A DNA stretch of 64,000 nucleotides from Roseovarius litoreus (GCF_900142765.1 NZ_FRCB01000004.1:1-64000), one strand, 5' to 3'. Shown: positions 44,349-53,881, counted from the first letter of the stretch. Made by a program: numbers and translations. The notes: a model not told the origin generated them from the letters alone.

Positions 44349-45698
44349 ATGTTCGACAAGATCCTGGTGGCAAACCGCGGCGAGATCGCGCTTCGCGTGA
44401 TCCGCGCCGCCCGCGAGATGGGCATTCACACGGTCGCCGTGCACTCGACCGCCGATGCCGACGCGATGCATGTGCGCATGGCCGACGAATCCGTCTGCAT
44501 CGGCCCGCCCCCAAGCAGCGAAAGCTACCTGTCGATCCCGTCGATCATCGCCGCCTGCGAAGTGACTGGCGCCCAAGCGATCCATCCCGGTTACGGCTTT
44601 CTGTCGGAAAACGCGAATTTCGTGCAGATCGTCGAAGATCATGGCCTGACCTTCATCGGCCCGACCGCCGAACATATCCGGATCATGGGCGACAAGATCA
44701 CCGCCAAGGACACCATGAAAGCCCTCGGTGTGCCTTGCGTGCCCGGCTCGGACGGTGGCGTGCCCACCTTGGCCGAGGCCAAGCGCCTTGGCGAAGAAAT
44801 CGGTTATCCGGTCATCATCAAGGCCACCGCCGGTGGCGGCGGGCGCGGCATGAAAGTCGCCCAAAACGCGACCGAGATGGAACGCGCCTTCATGACCGCC
44901 CGCTCCGAGGCCAAGGCCGCCTTCGGCAATGACGAGGTCTATATAGAGAAATACCTCCAGACCCCGCGCCATATCGAAATTCAGGTCTTCGGCGATGGCA
45001 AGGGCGGCGCGGTCCATCTGGGCGAACGGGACTGCTCGCTGCAGCGCCGTCACCAGAAGGTCTTCGAAGAAGCCCCCGGACCCTGCATCACCGCCGAAGA
45101 GCGCGCCCGCATCGGCAAGACCTGCGCTGACGCCGTGGCCGCGATCAACTATGCCGGCGCCGGCACGATCGAGTTTCTGTACGAACACGGCGAATTCTAC
45201 TTCATCGAGATGAACACCCGCCTGCAGGTCGAACACCCCGTGACCGAGGCGATCTTCGGTGTCGATCTGGTGCAGGAACAGATCCGCGTCGCCGAAGGAC
45301 ATCCGATGTCCTTCACGCAGGATGATCTGGTCATCAACGGCCACGCCATCGAAGTCCGCATCAACGCCGAGAAACTGCCCGAGTTCTCGCCGCGCCCCGG
45401 ACGTATCACGCAGTTTCATACGCCCGGTGGTCTGGGCGTGCGGATGGATTCGGCGCTCTATGACGGTTACACGATCCCGCCCTATTACGATTCGCTGATC
45501 GGCAAGCTGATCGTGCATGGCCGCGACCGCAACGCCGCCCTGAACCGGCTCAACCGCGCCTTGGGTGAATTGATCGTCGATGGCGTCGATACCACCGTGC
45601 CGCTCTTTCACGCCCTGCTGCAGGAACCGGACATCCAGACCGGCAATTACAACATCCATTGGCTGGAAAACTGGCTGCTCACGAACCTTCAGGGCTGA
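44349..45698 (+). CDS. accC: Acetyl-CoA carboxylase biotin carboxylase subunit
   Basis: A 449-residue biotin carboxylase, full length. Visible motifs are the N-terminal [20 protein letters not shown], the ATP-grasp glycine loop [12 protein letters not shown], the bicarbonate/metal site [17 protein letters not shown] and the C-terminal domain [15 protein letters not shown]. It carboxylates biotin on AccB in the cytoplasm. It forms an operon with accB. Its last 20 bases overlap the end of the converging methyltransferase-like gene. Confidence 0.97.
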   Translation: MFDKILVANRGEIALRVIRAAREMGIHTVAVHSTADADAMHVRMADESVCIGPPPSSESYLSIPSIIAACEVTGAQAIHPGYGFLSENANFVQIVEDHGLTFIGPTAEHIRIMGDKITAKDTMKALGVPCVPGSDGGVPTLAEAKRLGEEIGYPVIIKATAGGGGRGMKVAQNATEMERAFMTARSEAKAAFGNDEVYIEKYLQTPRHIEIQVFGDGKGGAVHLGERDCSLQRRHQKVFEEAPGPCITAEERARIGKTCADAVAAINYAGAGTIEFLYEHGEFYFIEMNTRLQVEHPVTEAIFGVDLVQEQIRVAEGHPMSFTQDDLVINGHAIEVRINAEKLPEFSPRPGRITQFHTPGGLGVRMDSALYDGYTIPPYYDSLIGKLIVHGRDRNAALNRLNRALGELIVDGVDTTVPLFHALLQEPDIQTGNYNIHWLENWLLTNLQG

Positions 45699-46374
45699 GT
45701 GCGGGAACAAGCGTAAAGCTCGCCCTGCATTTGGCGCCCGACTGGAAATAATCCGACAGGCCAAGCCGCGCCTGCACCTCCAGCATCGTCCAGTCGATCC
45801 AGTCAAGCTCGAACCCGGCAACCCGCGCCGAAAGCGCCACCGCCCCCCGACTGGGCAAGAGCCGCAGACCCGGCGCACCGCAGACAGGCCGCCTGGCATG
45901 TTCCATCAGCAAGACGGGCGCCTCGCTGACCGCGAAAAGCCCGTCCACGATGACCAGCCTGGGGCGCAGCCTGGCCATCATGCTCAACAGCCCCGGCAGA
46001 TCGGCGCATCCCTCGAGCATGTCGAAAAGCGCGATCACGTCGTGGCGCTCTCCTGCCGCGGCCTCGGCGCGCAGCGCCTCTTGCGGATCGGCGCATCGCA
46101 TCTCGATCCGGCTGCGCAATCCCACCTCGGGCAAGCGTCCGAACCGCGCCACCTCGGCGCGCCGCGCCTCCACGCCGATCACCCGAAGCGCGCCCGCCGC
46201 CGCATAGGCGTGACACCATCGCCCATCCCCGGCCCCAAGCAGCAAGACCGTCGAATCCGCGATCACATGCCGGAAGCCATCCACAAGCATCCCATGGCGC
46301 GCCTGCGTCCGATTGGCCGCCAGGGTCACGTCATCGCCGAAAAAGCCCACCGACGCCTCATCCAGACCTGTCAT
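45679..46374 (-). CDS. Methyltransferase-like protein (SAM-type fold)
   Basis: A 231-residue protein. A Rossmann-type glycine loop, [20 protein letters not shown], is followed by an acidic residue at the next strand (VIGVEARR), as in class I SAM methyltransferases. The later [13 protein letters not shown] segment fits motif IV. The C-terminal half is less typical. ATG 46374 is used; the frame is open upstream but includes a repeat element. Substrate unknown. It runs into the 3' end of accC (20 bases of antisense overlap). Confidence 0.6.
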   Translation of the reverse strand: MTGLDEASVGFFGDDVTLAANRTQARHGMLVDGFRHVIADSTVLLLGAGDGRWCHAYAAAGALRVIGVEARRAEVARFGRLPEVGLRSRIEMRCADPQEALRAEAAAGERHDVIALFDMLEGCADLPGLLSMMARLRPRLVIVDGLFAVSEAPVLLMEHARRPVCGAPGLRLLPSRGAVALSARVAGFELDWIDWTMLEVQARLGLSDYFQSGAKCRASFTLVPALSPEGS

Positions 46375-46398
46375 CAAGATCGCCTTTTCCAACCTGAA

Positions 46399-46440
46399 GC
46401 GTTTCGCAAAAAACCTGAGCCACAGGTTTTCGCGAAATGC
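46399..46440. repeat. Long inverted repeat (REP-like) element
   Basis: Arms TTTCGCAAAAAACCTG (46402-46417) and CAGGTTTTCGCGAAA (46423-46437) pair almost perfectly around the loop AGCCA, and can be extended outward to 46399-46440 with one mismatch. It lies between the divergent methyltransferase-like and aat genes. It looks like a dispersed intergenic palindrome of the sort common in Rhodobacteraceae. Confidence 0.65.
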
Positions 46441-46592
46441 AGTGCTGCATTCCCTCGTTGCACGCGGTCCGCCTTTCGCTGGTGCCTCAGGATCAAGGCG
46501 GAACGCTTTATGCCCTTGCCGGTCTAGCACTGCAGAGGATACCAAAGCGTTAATCCCGGTCCTGTTCTGTCCTGAAAGTGCCACAAAGCCTT

Positions 46593-47243
46593 ATGATCGA
46601 CCCCGCCCTGCATCTGACGCCCGAGTTGCTGCTCAAGGCCTATGCGGCCGGGATCTTTCCGATGTCCGAAAACCGCGACGATCCCGAGATTTTCTGGGTC
46701 GATCCACGCCGTCGCGGGGTCTTGCCTCTGAACGGGTTCCATATCTCGCGCTCGCTGGCGCGCCGGATGCGCCAGGCGACCTATAGCGTGACGATGGATG
46801 CCGATTTCGCCGGGGTCCTCAACGCCTGCGCGGATCGCGAGGAAACCTGGATAAACGCTGAAATTCACCGCCTTTACATGGAATTGCACCATATGGGCAC
46901 GGCCCATTCTCTGGAAATCTGGCAGGATGGCGCCTTGGCGGGCGGCGTCTATGGCGTGGCCTTGGGCGGGGCGTTTTTCGGCGAAAGCATGTTTTCTCGC
47001 CGCACCGACGCCTCCAAACTGGCCCTCGCGCATCTCACAGATCATTTGCGGCGCTGCGGCTTCAGCCTGTTCGACACGCAATTTATCACGCCGCATCTGG
47101 CGTCACTGGGCGCAGTCGAAATCAGCCGGTCAGACTATCACTCCAGATTGCGCGAGGCTCTGGACTTGCCCGCCTCGATCACCGCGCAGCCGCTATGTGC
47201 TTCGCCTCACTCGGTCCTGCAGCGCAACACCCAGACGTCATAG
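46593..47243 (+). CDS. aat: Leucyl/phenylalanyl-tRNA--protein transferase
   Basis: A 216-residue Aat, the N-end rule transferase that adds Leu or Phe to N-terminal Lys or Arg of substrate proteins, marking them for ClpAP. Family motifs are LLLKAYAAGIFPMSENRDDP, FWVDPRRRGVLPLNGFHISR and GGVYGVALGGAFFGESMFSR. ATG 46593 gives the standard opening MIDPALHLTPELLLKAY; a GTG 15 bases upstream is possible. The last 37 bases overlap the 3' end of the converging DUF2155 gene. Protein quality-control genes clpX and clpP lie close by. Confidence 0.95.
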   Translation: MIDPALHLTPELLLKAYAAGIFPMSENRDDPEIFWVDPRRRGVLPLNGFHISRSLARRMRQATYSVTMDADFAGVLNACADREETWINAEIHRLYMELHHMGTAHSLEIWQDGALAGGVYGVALGGAFFGESMFSRRTDASKLALAHLTDHLRRCGFSLFDTQFITPHLASLGAVEISRSDYHSRLREALDLPASITAQPLCASPHSVLQRNTQTS

Positions 47244-47572
47244 CGCTGATGTTCCATCGCGTTCAACGCCGGCGATGAGGCGATCATCCAGCCTTCGAAA
47301 ACCGGCTGATTGCTCCTTGGATCACGCACCGTGATATAGGCAAAGGCATCTGACGCCGCGTCCCCCGCCGGATACCGGCACTCGCCGAGCGTGACCTCCA
47401 GATTGCCAAGCTCCGCGCTCTCGCCCGTGGCCAGCATCATGTCGACCGTATCGCCGTTGATCTTGTCCAGACCCCGCAAGGCGGCCCCGGTTCCGATCTC
47501 CACATCCTGCGCAGTTGCGGCAAGCGGCGCCAGGCCAAGCGCCAGCCCCAAGGCCGCTGCCCTGAGGATCAT
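47207..47572 (-). CDS. DUF2155 periplasmic protein
   Basis: A 121-residue exported protein (signal peptide LGLALGLAPLAATAQD). The mature part has the DUF2155 layout: GAALRGLDKINGDT, the E-x-C segment TLGECRYPAG, VFEGWMIASSPALNAMEHQR and the terminal YDVWVLRC. The two Cys could be joined. It is nearly universal in alphaproteobacteria with no defined role, though it often neighbours aat and NDUFA12. Its start overlaps the mlaD stop by four bases. Confidence 0.9.
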   Translation of the reverse strand: MILRAAALGLALGLAPLAATAQDVEIGTGAALRGLDKINGDTVDMMLATGESAELGNLEVTLGECRYPAGDAASDAFAYITVRDPRSNQPVFEGWMIASSPALNAMEHQRYDVWVLRCRTE

Positions 47573-48027
47573 TGACCGTTGCCCTCTTCGTCACCGGCCA
47601 CGAATTTCATCAGCAAGGACACAAGACTGACCGACCCTTGGGTAAATTCGATCTCGTCGCCCGGCTCGAAGGTAAAGGGCGAGCCACCCGGCAGGATTTC
47701 CACGAAATTGCCGCCCAGCAACCCTTCCGAGCTGATCGCAACGGCGCTGTCATCGGGCACGGCGATCCCTTCGGTCACGGTGAATGTGGTCTTCGCGCGA
47801 TAGGTCTCGGGATCCAGCTCCACCGCGGTGACGCGCCCGACCTTGACCCCGGCCATGCGCACATCCGTGCCCACATCCACCCCATCGGCACTTCGGAAAC
47901 TGGCGCTCAGCGGGTATTCCGTTGCCGCGCCCGACACGCCCGTGACCTGACCGGCATAGACCAGGAATCCGACAGCAACGGCCAGAACCGCGCCGCCAAC
48001 GATGACTTCCGTGGTGCTTTCCGACAT
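47569..48027 (-). CDS. mlaD: MlaD-type MCE-domain lipid transport protein
   Basis: A 152-residue single-pass protein: an N-terminal helix (VIVGGAVLAVAVGFLVYAG) followed by one MCE domain (YPLSASFRSADGVDVGTDVR, then MAGVKVGRVTAVELDPETYR, VAISSEGLLGGNFVEILPGG). This is the size and form of MlaD, the hexameric periplasmic subunit of the phospholipid retrograde transporter that keeps the outer membrane asymmetric. The partner genes mlaE, mlaF, mlaC and mlaA are not in the window, so here it is uncoupled from them. It lies between NDUFA12 and DUF2155, with coupled translation. Confidence 0.9.
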   Translation of the reverse strand: MSESTTEVIVGGAVLAVAVGFLVYAGQVTGVSGAATEYPLSASFRSADGVDVGTDVRMAGVKVGRVTAVELDPETYRAKTTFTVTEGIAVPDDSAVAISSEGLLGGNFVEILPGGSPFTFEPGDEIEFTQGSVSLVSLLMKFVAGDEEGNGQ

Positions 48028-48040
48028 GATCCGCTTGCCT

Positions 48041-48424
48041 TTATTCCGGGGTCCAGGGTTCGTAATCGCGGCGCTCCATAGGGGCGGTCCGCCGGATCGA
48101 CCCGGCCGGCGCATAGGCCAGCGCGGTCCCCGTCAGGTTTTCCTCATGCGGCTTTTCCCAAGGCTTGCGCGCCAGCGGCTTTTCCGACGGCACCTCGTCG
48201 AACGTGTGATGCAGCCAGCCATGCCAATCCGGGCTTACGCGGCTCGCCTCGGCTTCGCCGTTGAAGATCACCCACCGCTTCTTGCCGTCGCGCGAGACAT
48301 AGAAGCTGTTGCCCTGATCGTCCTCGCCCACCTTCACGCCCTTGCGCCAGGTGTAGAACTGAGTGTTGAGCGTCTGCCCGTTCCACCATGTGACCGATCG
48401 CAGAAGGGTGTTGAGAATGCCCAT
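48041..48424 (-). CDS. Complex I accessory subunit, NDUFA12 family
   Basis: A 127-residue protein of the NDUFA12 (B17.2) family, found in mitochondria and alphaproteobacteria as an accessory subunit of NADH:ubiquinone oxidoreductase. Family segments are [60 protein letters not shown] and the C-terminal [13 protein letters not shown] 48424 matches the usual start MGILNTLL. It is the first gene of a short operon with mlaD and DUF2155. Confidence 0.93.
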   Translation of the reverse strand: MGILNTLLRSVTWWNGQTLNTQFYTWRKGVKVGEDDQGNSFYVSRDGKKRWVIFNGEAEASRVSPDWHGWLHHTFDEVPSEKPLARKPWEKPHEENLTGTALAYAPAGSIRRTAPMERRDYEPWTPE

Positions 48425-48586
48425 GAAGACCTCCGATATGCTGACCCTGATATGGCGCAATCGGCGCCAAAGGTCCAGTGCCGGTTGCATGCCCAAGCTG
48501 CGGCCGGCACGACCTTGCGGCGCGGCATCAAAAAGGCCCGCAAGGATGATCCCGCGGGCCTTCGATATTGCACGGCGCGGCGCGGC

Positions 48587-49849
48587 TCAACTGGCCGACG
48601 TCGCCTCTTTTTTCTGGTCGGCATAGATGATCAGCGGGGCGGCATCGGAATTCACGGCCTCTTCGTTGACCACGACTTCCTCGACCCCTTCCATACCCGG
48701 AAGCTCGAACATGGTGTTCAGCAGGATATCCTCGAGGATCGAGCGCAGCCCTCGTGCACCGGTTTTACGCGCAATGGCCCGACGCGCAATCGCCGTCAGC
48801 GCATCATCGGTAAAGGTCAGTTGCGCGTTTTCCAGCTCGAACAGACGCTGATACTGCTTGATCAGGGCGTTTTTCGGCTCGGTCAGGATGGTGACCAGCG
48901 CCTCTTCGTCCAGATCCTCAAGCGTGGCGATCACCGGCAGACGTCCGACAAACTCCGGAATCAGACCGAATTTCAGCAGATCCTCAGGCTCGAGATCCTT
49001 GAACACTTCGCCCGTGTTGCGCGCGTCCACGTCGCGCACATCGGCGCCGAAGCCCATCGCGCTGCCCTTGCCGCGCTGCGAAATGATCCGGTCAAGCCCG
49101 GCAAACGCACCGCCGCAGATGAACAGGATGTTGGTCGTGTCCACCTGCAGGAACTCCTGCTGGGGATGCTTGCGCCCGCCTTGCGGCGGCACGGCGGCCA
49201 CGGTGCCTTCCATCAGCTTCAGAAGCGCCTGCTGCACGCCCTCGCCCGACACGTCGCGGGTGATCGACGGATTTTCCGACTTGCGGGTGATCTTGTCGAC
49301 CTCGTCGATATAGACGATGCCGCGCTGCGCGCGCTCCACGTTGTATTCGCTCGACTGCAGCAGCTTGAGGATGATGTTCTCGACATCCTCGCCCACATAA
49401 CCCGCCTCGGTCAGCGTGGTGGCGTCTGCCATGGTAAAGGGCACATCCAGAATCCGCGCCAGCGTCTGCGCCAGCAAGGTCTTGCCGCAGCCCGTCGGAC
49501 CGATCAGCAGGATGTTGGATTTGCTCAGTTCGATGTCGTTCTTGCCCGAGTGGTTCAGGCGCTTGTAGTGGTTGTGCACCGCCACCGACAGAACCCGCTT
49601 GGCCATCGACTGACCGATCACGTAATCATCCAGAACGGCACAGATATCCTGCGGCGTCGGAACGCCATCGGTCGATTTCAACCCGGCGCTCTTGGTTTCC
49701 TCGCGGATGATATCCATGCACAGTTCGACGCATTCGTCGCAGATGAACACGGTCGGACCCGCGATCAGCTTTCGCACCTCATGCTGGCTCTTGCCGCAAA
49801 AGCTGCAATACAGGGTGTTCTTGCTGTCGCTGCCAGAGTTATTCGACAT
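48587..49849 (-). CDS. clpX: ATP-dependent Clp protease ATP-binding subunit ClpX
   Basis: A 420-residue AAA+ unfoldase. The N-terminal zinc domain has four Cys ([15 protein letters not shown] and [11 protein letters not shown]). Walker A is GPTGCGKT, Walker [11 protein letters not shown], and the pore loop [10 protein letters not shown] is intact, as are sensor motifs in the C-terminal domain. It recognises tagged substrates, unfolds them and feeds them to ClpP. In alphaproteobacteria it is essential for cell-cycle proteolysis. It follows clpP on the same strand after a 141-base gap that probably holds a second promoter. Confidence 0.97.
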   Translation of the reverse strand: MSNNSGSDSKNTLYCSFCGKSQHEVRKLIAGPTVFICDECVELCMDIIREETKSAGLKSTDGVPTPQDICAVLDDYVIGQSMAKRVLSVAVHNHYKRLNHSGKNDIELSKSNILLIGPTGCGKTLLAQTLARILDVPFTMADATTLTEAGYVGEDVENIILKLLQSSEYNVERAQRGIVYIDEVDKITRKSENPSITRDVSGEGVQQALLKLMEGTVAAVPPQGGRKHPQQEFLQVDTTNILFICGGAFAGLDRIISQRGKGSAMGFGADVRDVDARNTGEVFKDLEPEDLLKFGLIPEFVGRLPVIATLEDLDEEALVTILTEPKNALIKQYQRLFELENAQLTFTDDALTAIARRAIARKTGARGLRSILEDILLNTMFELPGMEGVEEVVVNEEAVNSDAAPLIIYADQKKEATSAS

Positions 49850-49990
49850 CGCGTACCTTTCGGGCCGTGCCCAGCAGTTTCCCGGCCCCTTCGGGCCGGT
49901 CTCCTCGTGTTTCTCGCCAGCTTAAGACAGGTGGTCATGCACCACAATGTCAAATTCGCTGGCCTTCCGGGATGGCGACGCCGCCCCGGA

Positions 49991-50623
49991 TCAGCTCTTT
50001 TCGTCGTCCGTTTTCACGCGGCTTTCCACGATCTCGTCGATGAGACCCCAGTTTTTCGCTTCCTCGGGCGACATGAAATTATCCCGTTCCAGCGCATCCT
50101 CGACTTTCTTGAGGGTCTGGCCGGTATGCTTCACGTAAATCTGATTGAGCCGCTTTTTCAGCTTCAGCGTCTCTTCGGCGTGGATCATGATGTCCGTCGC
50201 CTGGCCCTGATACCCGCCCGACGGCTGGTGAACCATGATTCGGCTGTTGGGCAACGAGAACCGCATCCCCTTTTCGCCCGCCGTCAGAAGCAGCGACCCC
50301 ATCGAGGCCGCCTGGCCGATCACCAGCGTGCTCACCTTGGGCTTGATGTATTGCATCGTGTCGTAGATCGACAACCCGCTGGTCACCACCCCGCCGGGGC
50401 TGTTGATATACATGCTGATTTCCTTCGACGGATTCTCCGCCTCCAGATGCAACAACTGTGCCACGATCAGGCTCGACATACCGTCATGCACCGGGCCGTT
50501 CACGAAGATGATCCGCTCCTTGAGCAGGCGCGAAAAGATGTCATAGGCCCGCTCGCCACGGCTGGTCTGTTCGACCACCATCGGCACGAGGGTATTCATG
50601 TAGGTCTCATAAGGGTCTGTCAT
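49991..50623 (-). CDS. clpP: ATP-dependent Clp protease proteolytic subunit ClpP
   Basis: A 210-residue serine protease. The catalytic Ser is in [17 protein letters not shown], the His in [16 protein letters not shown] and the Asp lies further on in the [11 protein letters not shown] context. The propeptide-like N-terminus ([20 protein letters not shown]) is standard for alphaproteobacterial ClpP. It forms the double heptameric chamber that degrades proteins delivered by ClpX or ClpA. The gene precedes clpX and is divergent from the photolyase-like gene. Confidence 0.97.
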   Translation of the reverse strand: MTDPYETYMNTLVPMVVEQTSRGERAYDIFSRLLKERIIFVNGPVHDGMSSLIVAQLLHLEAENPSKEISMYINSPGGVVTSGLSIYDTMQYIKPKVSTLVIGQAASMGSLLLTAGEKGMRFSLPNSRIMVHQPSGGYQGQATDIMIHAEETLKLKKRLNQIYVKHTGQTLKKVEDALERDNFMSPEEAKNWGLIDEIVESRVKTDDEKS

Positions 50624-50764
50624 GTCCGCCTGCCTGTCATAAAGATATGAGCTTTACCGCTCAGGTGCTAACGGAGTCTTAGTCCCGCGCCCCACACGCT
50701 GCAAGGGGCTGGCCCCGATTGTTTTGCGCTTGATCGCCGGGGCGACAGGGCTAGATCGCGCCGC

Positions 50765-51988
50765 ATGGATGGATCGGCAACGCCCCAGAGTTTCGAACCC
50801 ACGCGCAACGCGGCGCTCGATCGGTTGCGTGTCTTCGCTCCGAAAGCCGGCGGCGATTACGCGCGGCTACGCAATTATGATCTGGGTCCGGGCCGGCATG
50901 TGCATGTCTCGACCCTGTCTCCCTACCTGCGCCACCGCCTCCTGACCGAGGACGAGGTTCTGCGCACCGTGCTCGCCCGCCACTCGCCACAAGCGGCCGA
51001 AAAATTCATTCAGGAAGTGTTCTGGCGCAGCTACTGGAAAGGCTGGCTGGAAATGCGCCCCGCCGTCTGGACCGCCTATCGCGAGGGGCTTGCCGCGGCA
51101 CTCAACCGCAGCCGGGTCGAAGCCGGTCTGCGACAGCGCTGGTCGGATGCCTGCAACGGACAGACCGGCATCGACGGCTTCGATCACTGGGCGCATGAAC
51201 TGATCCAGACGGGCTATCTGCACAATCACGCGCGCATGTGGTTCGCCTCGATCTGGGTGTTCACCCTCGGCCTGCCATGGGAGCTGGGGGCGGATTTCTT
51301 CCTGCGTCACCTGCATGATGGCGATCCGGCCTCGAACACACTTGGCTGGCGGTGGGTCGCGGGGCTGCAGACGCGCGGCAAAACCTATCTCGCGCGCCCC
51401 GACAATATCGCCCGCTACACCGAACGTCGCTTTCACCCTGCGGGCCTTGCCCCTGCGGCCCCGCCCTTGGACGGCCCCGATCATCCGCAACGCCGCCCCG
51501 CGCCGGTCTCGCCACCTTGGACAGCCTCGCGCCGCTCGGGCCTCTTGCTGCACGAGGATGATCTCAGCCCCGCTTACCTGTTCGAAACGGGCCTCGCCCC
51601 CGTCTCGCAGATCCGCCTGCAGACCACATCCGCCCGATCCCCCCTTGCGGTGTCGCCTCAGGTCACCGCCTTCGTCTCAGCAGCACTCGAGGATGCCGCC
51701 ACCCGCTGGCGCGACCGCTCGGGCGAGGATGCAGGGCACCACGACCAAGTGGACGCCATCGCCGATTGGGCGCGCGCCTCAAGGCTTGAGCAGATCGTGA
51801 CGCCCTATGCCCCCGTCGGCCCCACAGCCGAGGCTCTGGACAAGCTGGACGCGGCCCTCGCGCCCCACGGCATCGCCCTGATCCGCCCCTTGCGCCCCTA
51901 TGACGAACGCGCATGGCCCCATGCCACCCACGGGTTTTTCCGCTTCAAGGACCAGATCCCAAGCCTGCTGTCCGCCATGGGGCTCTAA
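50765..51988 (+). CDS. Photolyase/cryptochrome-like FAD-binding protein, unusual domain order
   Basis: A 407-residue protein. Residues about 15-235 match the helical FAD-binding domain of photolyases: RNYDLGPGRHVHVSTLSPYL, then IQEVFWRSYWKGWLEMRP, HNHARMWFASIWVFTLGLPW and SNTLGWRWVAGLQTRGK. The antenna-type Rossmann domain that normally precedes it is missing. Instead, residues about 255-407 read as an alpha/beta domain (HEDDLSPAYLFETGLAP at its start; VTPYAPVGPTAEALDKLDAA, then WPHATHGFFRFKDQIP at the end) that looks like that very domain moved to the C-terminus. DNA repair is not proven; light sensing or a tRNA/DNA role is also possible. The last 210 bases overlap the antisense end of the DUF3179 gene. 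Confidence 0.8.
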   Translation: MDGSATPQSFEPTRNAALDRLRVFAPKAGGDYARLRNYDLGPGRHVHVSTLSPYLRHRLLTEDEVLRTVLARHSPQAAEKFIQEVFWRSYWKGWLEMRPAVWTAYREGLAAALNRSRVEAGLRQRWSDACNGQTGIDGFDHWAHELIQTGYLHNHARMWFASIWVFTLGLPWELGADFFLRHLHDGDPASNTLGWRWVAGLQTRGKTYLARPDNIARYTERRFHPAGLAPAAPPLDGPDHPQRRPAPVSPPWTASRRSGLLLHEDDLSPAYLFETGLAPVSQIRLQTTSARSPLAVSPQVTAFVSAALEDAATRWRDRSGEDAGHHDQVDAIADWARASRLEQIVTPYAPVGPTAEALDKLDAALAPHGIALIRPLRPYDERAWPHATHGFFRFKDQIPSLLSAMGL

Positions 51989-52972
51989 CCCCGCGCGACC
52001 GCCTCTCTCCCCCAGCATCCATCGCCCTTCGGGCCAGAACGCATGGAAGGCAAAGGCGAACATCACATCATGCGGCAAATCGCGCCCCTGCGCGTCGCGC
52101 ACCCGCACGCTGCCCACATCCCGGCCTTGGGCGATCACCTCCGTATCCAGCGCCGAGGCTTGTCCCGCCTCCCAACCAATCACCACACCTTCCTCGCTCA
52201 ACCCGCCGTGCCGTCGCACACGCTCCAGCGGCCAGGCGCGGTCCCCCACCCGCACGACCCGTGCCAGAGCCGGAATGCCATGCGGCGGCGGATCACCGCT
52301 ATAAAGGAAAGGCCGCGTCAGCCCGTCATAGCCGCCATAGGGATTCTGGCCATAGCGCCGGGGATAGGCGGGCTCGGCCATGACCAGCCCATCGGGATGG
52401 CGCGCGCGGAACTGGTCCCAGCTTTCCATCCATGCCGGTACCTGTCGCAACTCCGTGCCGGTCACATCACCCACGATCGCCTCGCCCACCGCCTGCTGCC
52501 ACCAGCTTTCGGTCTGACGGTCATACATGATCATGTCCGAATGGCGCAGCTTCCCCGACACCCCGAACTCCAGCACGCGGCCCCCTGCCCGCCGGTCGAA
52601 GACCAGCCCCGAATTGCACAGCGGACAGAACGTGACCGCCACCGGCACACCCGCCACCTCGTCATTGACGATCTCGTGCCATGTCAGATAGCGGATCGGA
52701 TAGGCGCGCGGCACGGCGTCTGCGATCTCAAGCGTGATGACCGGCTCGCGCCCGCCGATCCGGGTTTCTTCAGAAGCCTCGATGAACTCCGGATCGCTCA
52801 GCGCGGGGATGCCATCCTTCGGCGGCCCGCCCGAGACGATCTCGACCCAGCTCTCGACGCTGGTGGTGGTGAAATCCGTGTTCGGCCATTCATGTTTCCA
52901 GAAGGCCGGATCGGCAGCGGCCATATGCGCGGCAAGCGCCAATATGGCGGTCAATATCGGCAGACGAGGCAT
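51779..52972 (-). CDS. DUF3179 secreted protein
   Basis: A 397-codon frame with a signal peptide (MPRLPILTAILALAAHMAAA). Residues 25-310 are DUF3179: VAVTFCPLCNSGLVFDRRAG, then RHSDMIMYDRQTESWWQQAV, the C-x-x-C of which may bind metal or form a disulfide. The role of the family is unknown; some members accompany extracellular redox or copper genes. The frame continues for about 75 residues beyond the point where the family usually ends (after FAFHAFWPEGRW), running antisense into the photolyase-like gene. A stop in the neighbouring frame at about 52000 suggests that the last part could result from a frameshift. AAGGAG precedes ATG 52972. Confidence 0.75.
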   Translation of the reverse strand: MPRLPILTAILALAAHMAAADPAFWKHEWPNTDFTTTSVESWVEIVSGGPPKDGIPALSDPEFIEASEETRIGGREPVITLEIADAVPRAYPIRYLTWHEIVNDEVAGVPVAVTFCPLCNSGLVFDRRAGGRVLEFGVSGKLRHSDMIMYDRQTESWWQQAVGEAIVGDVTGTELRQVPAWMESWDQFRARHPDGLVMAEPAYPRRYGQNPYGGYDGLTRPFLYSGDPPPHGIPALARVVRVGDRAWPLERVRRHGGLSEEGVVIGWEAGQASALDTEVIAQGRDVGSVRVRDAQGRDLPHDVMFAFAFHAFWPEGRWMLGERGGRAGLEPHGGQQAWDLVLEAEKPVGGMGPCAFVIGAQGADQGDAVGREGRVQLVQSLGCGADGGIGRHDLLKP

Positions 52973-53067
52973 CGCGTAGAGCTCCTTCAAGGGCTGTCCC
53001 GATAATGCCCATCCGCGCCCCATCTGCACAGCAGGCCCACGCAAACGTGAAAGCCCTTGCGCGCCGA

Positions 53068-53877
53068 CTACTGCGCGCCCCCGTCGCCTTTCTTCATGTC
53101 CGACAACGCCCGGTCCCACCGCCGATGCCGCAGCAACCGGCGAAAGGCGCGCTCCAGCTCGGCGGTGCCGCGCCGCTCATACCAGCGGCCATGCGCCAGG
53201 ATCACCCGCTCGGGCGCCCATGCGATCATCCGCTCCAGACTTTCGGCCAGCGCCGCCTTGTCCCGATACCTCCAGCGCAGACGCGGCGGCATGCTGCCGT
53301 CGCTGTCATCCACCCCCGCGATCCAGATGATCGGCCGCGTCCAGACCGGCAGCTTCGCCGTCTCGAAAGCCTGAATGAGATCGGTCAGGATCAGCGTCCG
53401 GCTGTCGCGGTGCAGGAACACCGCCTCCCGATGATCCCGGCTGCCGCCCAGGATCATCTGGTCGATCTGCCCGGCCCAGGGCGCCTCGGCACCGTCGGCC
53501 TTCAATACATGATCGATAACAAGCGTATGGCCCCTCCGGGCTGCGTGGTCCGCCACCCCCGGCGCCGCCCAGCTTTTCGCGCGCGCAAAAGCCGCCTGCC
53601 AATCAGGCATATGCGTATGATGCCAGCGGTTCGGCGCAATGAGATGCGCAACCGGCCCAAGCGCCTCGATCTGCGCGCGCAGCCCCTCGCTCAGCCGCGT
53701 CGGCGAATGCACCCACAGATCGCCATTCTCCAGCCGGATCACCGTGGCCCTTGTGGGCACCGGCACCCCCCCGCAGCGCAGCGCCGGCCCATCGATCAGC
53801 CACACCCCGTCCGCCACGGGCTTGAGCGTATCGAGCGGCTCATACCCCGTGGCGATATCCAAGGCGTCGGCCGGCAT
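53068..53877 (-). CDS. DUF4336 metallo-beta-lactamase-fold-like protein
   Basis: A 269-residue cytoplasmic protein of the DUF4336 family: TGYEPLDTLKPVADGVWLID at the start, the core HLIAPNRWHHTHMPDWQAAF and ILTDLIQAFETAKLP in the middle, and VILAHGRWYERRGTAELERA near the end. These correspond to the strands of a metallo-beta-lactamase-like fold, but the HxHxDH metal motif is reduced to N-x-x-HH. Role unknown. It begins four bases after a cyclophilin gene and is probably the last gene of that transcript. Confidence 0.8.
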   Translation of the reverse strand: MPADALDIATGYEPLDTLKPVADGVWLIDGPALRCGGVPVPTRATVIRLENGDLWVHSPTRLSEGLRAQIEALGPVAHLIAPNRWHHTHMPDWQAAFARAKSWAAPGVADHAARRGHTLVIDHVLKADGAEAPWAGQIDQMILGGSRDHREAVFLHRDSRTLILTDLIQAFETAKLPVWTRPIIWIAGVDDSDGSMPPRLRWRYRDKAALAESLERMIAWAPERVILAHGRWYERRGTAELERAFRRLLRHRRWDRALSDMKKGDGGAQ

Positions 53878-53881
53878 CGGC

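Noticed and set aside
48002..50650. An 882-codon plus-strand frame opposite NDUFA12, clpX and clpP
   Set aside because: It spans three real genes in antisense, and its product is Arg/His-rich without homology.
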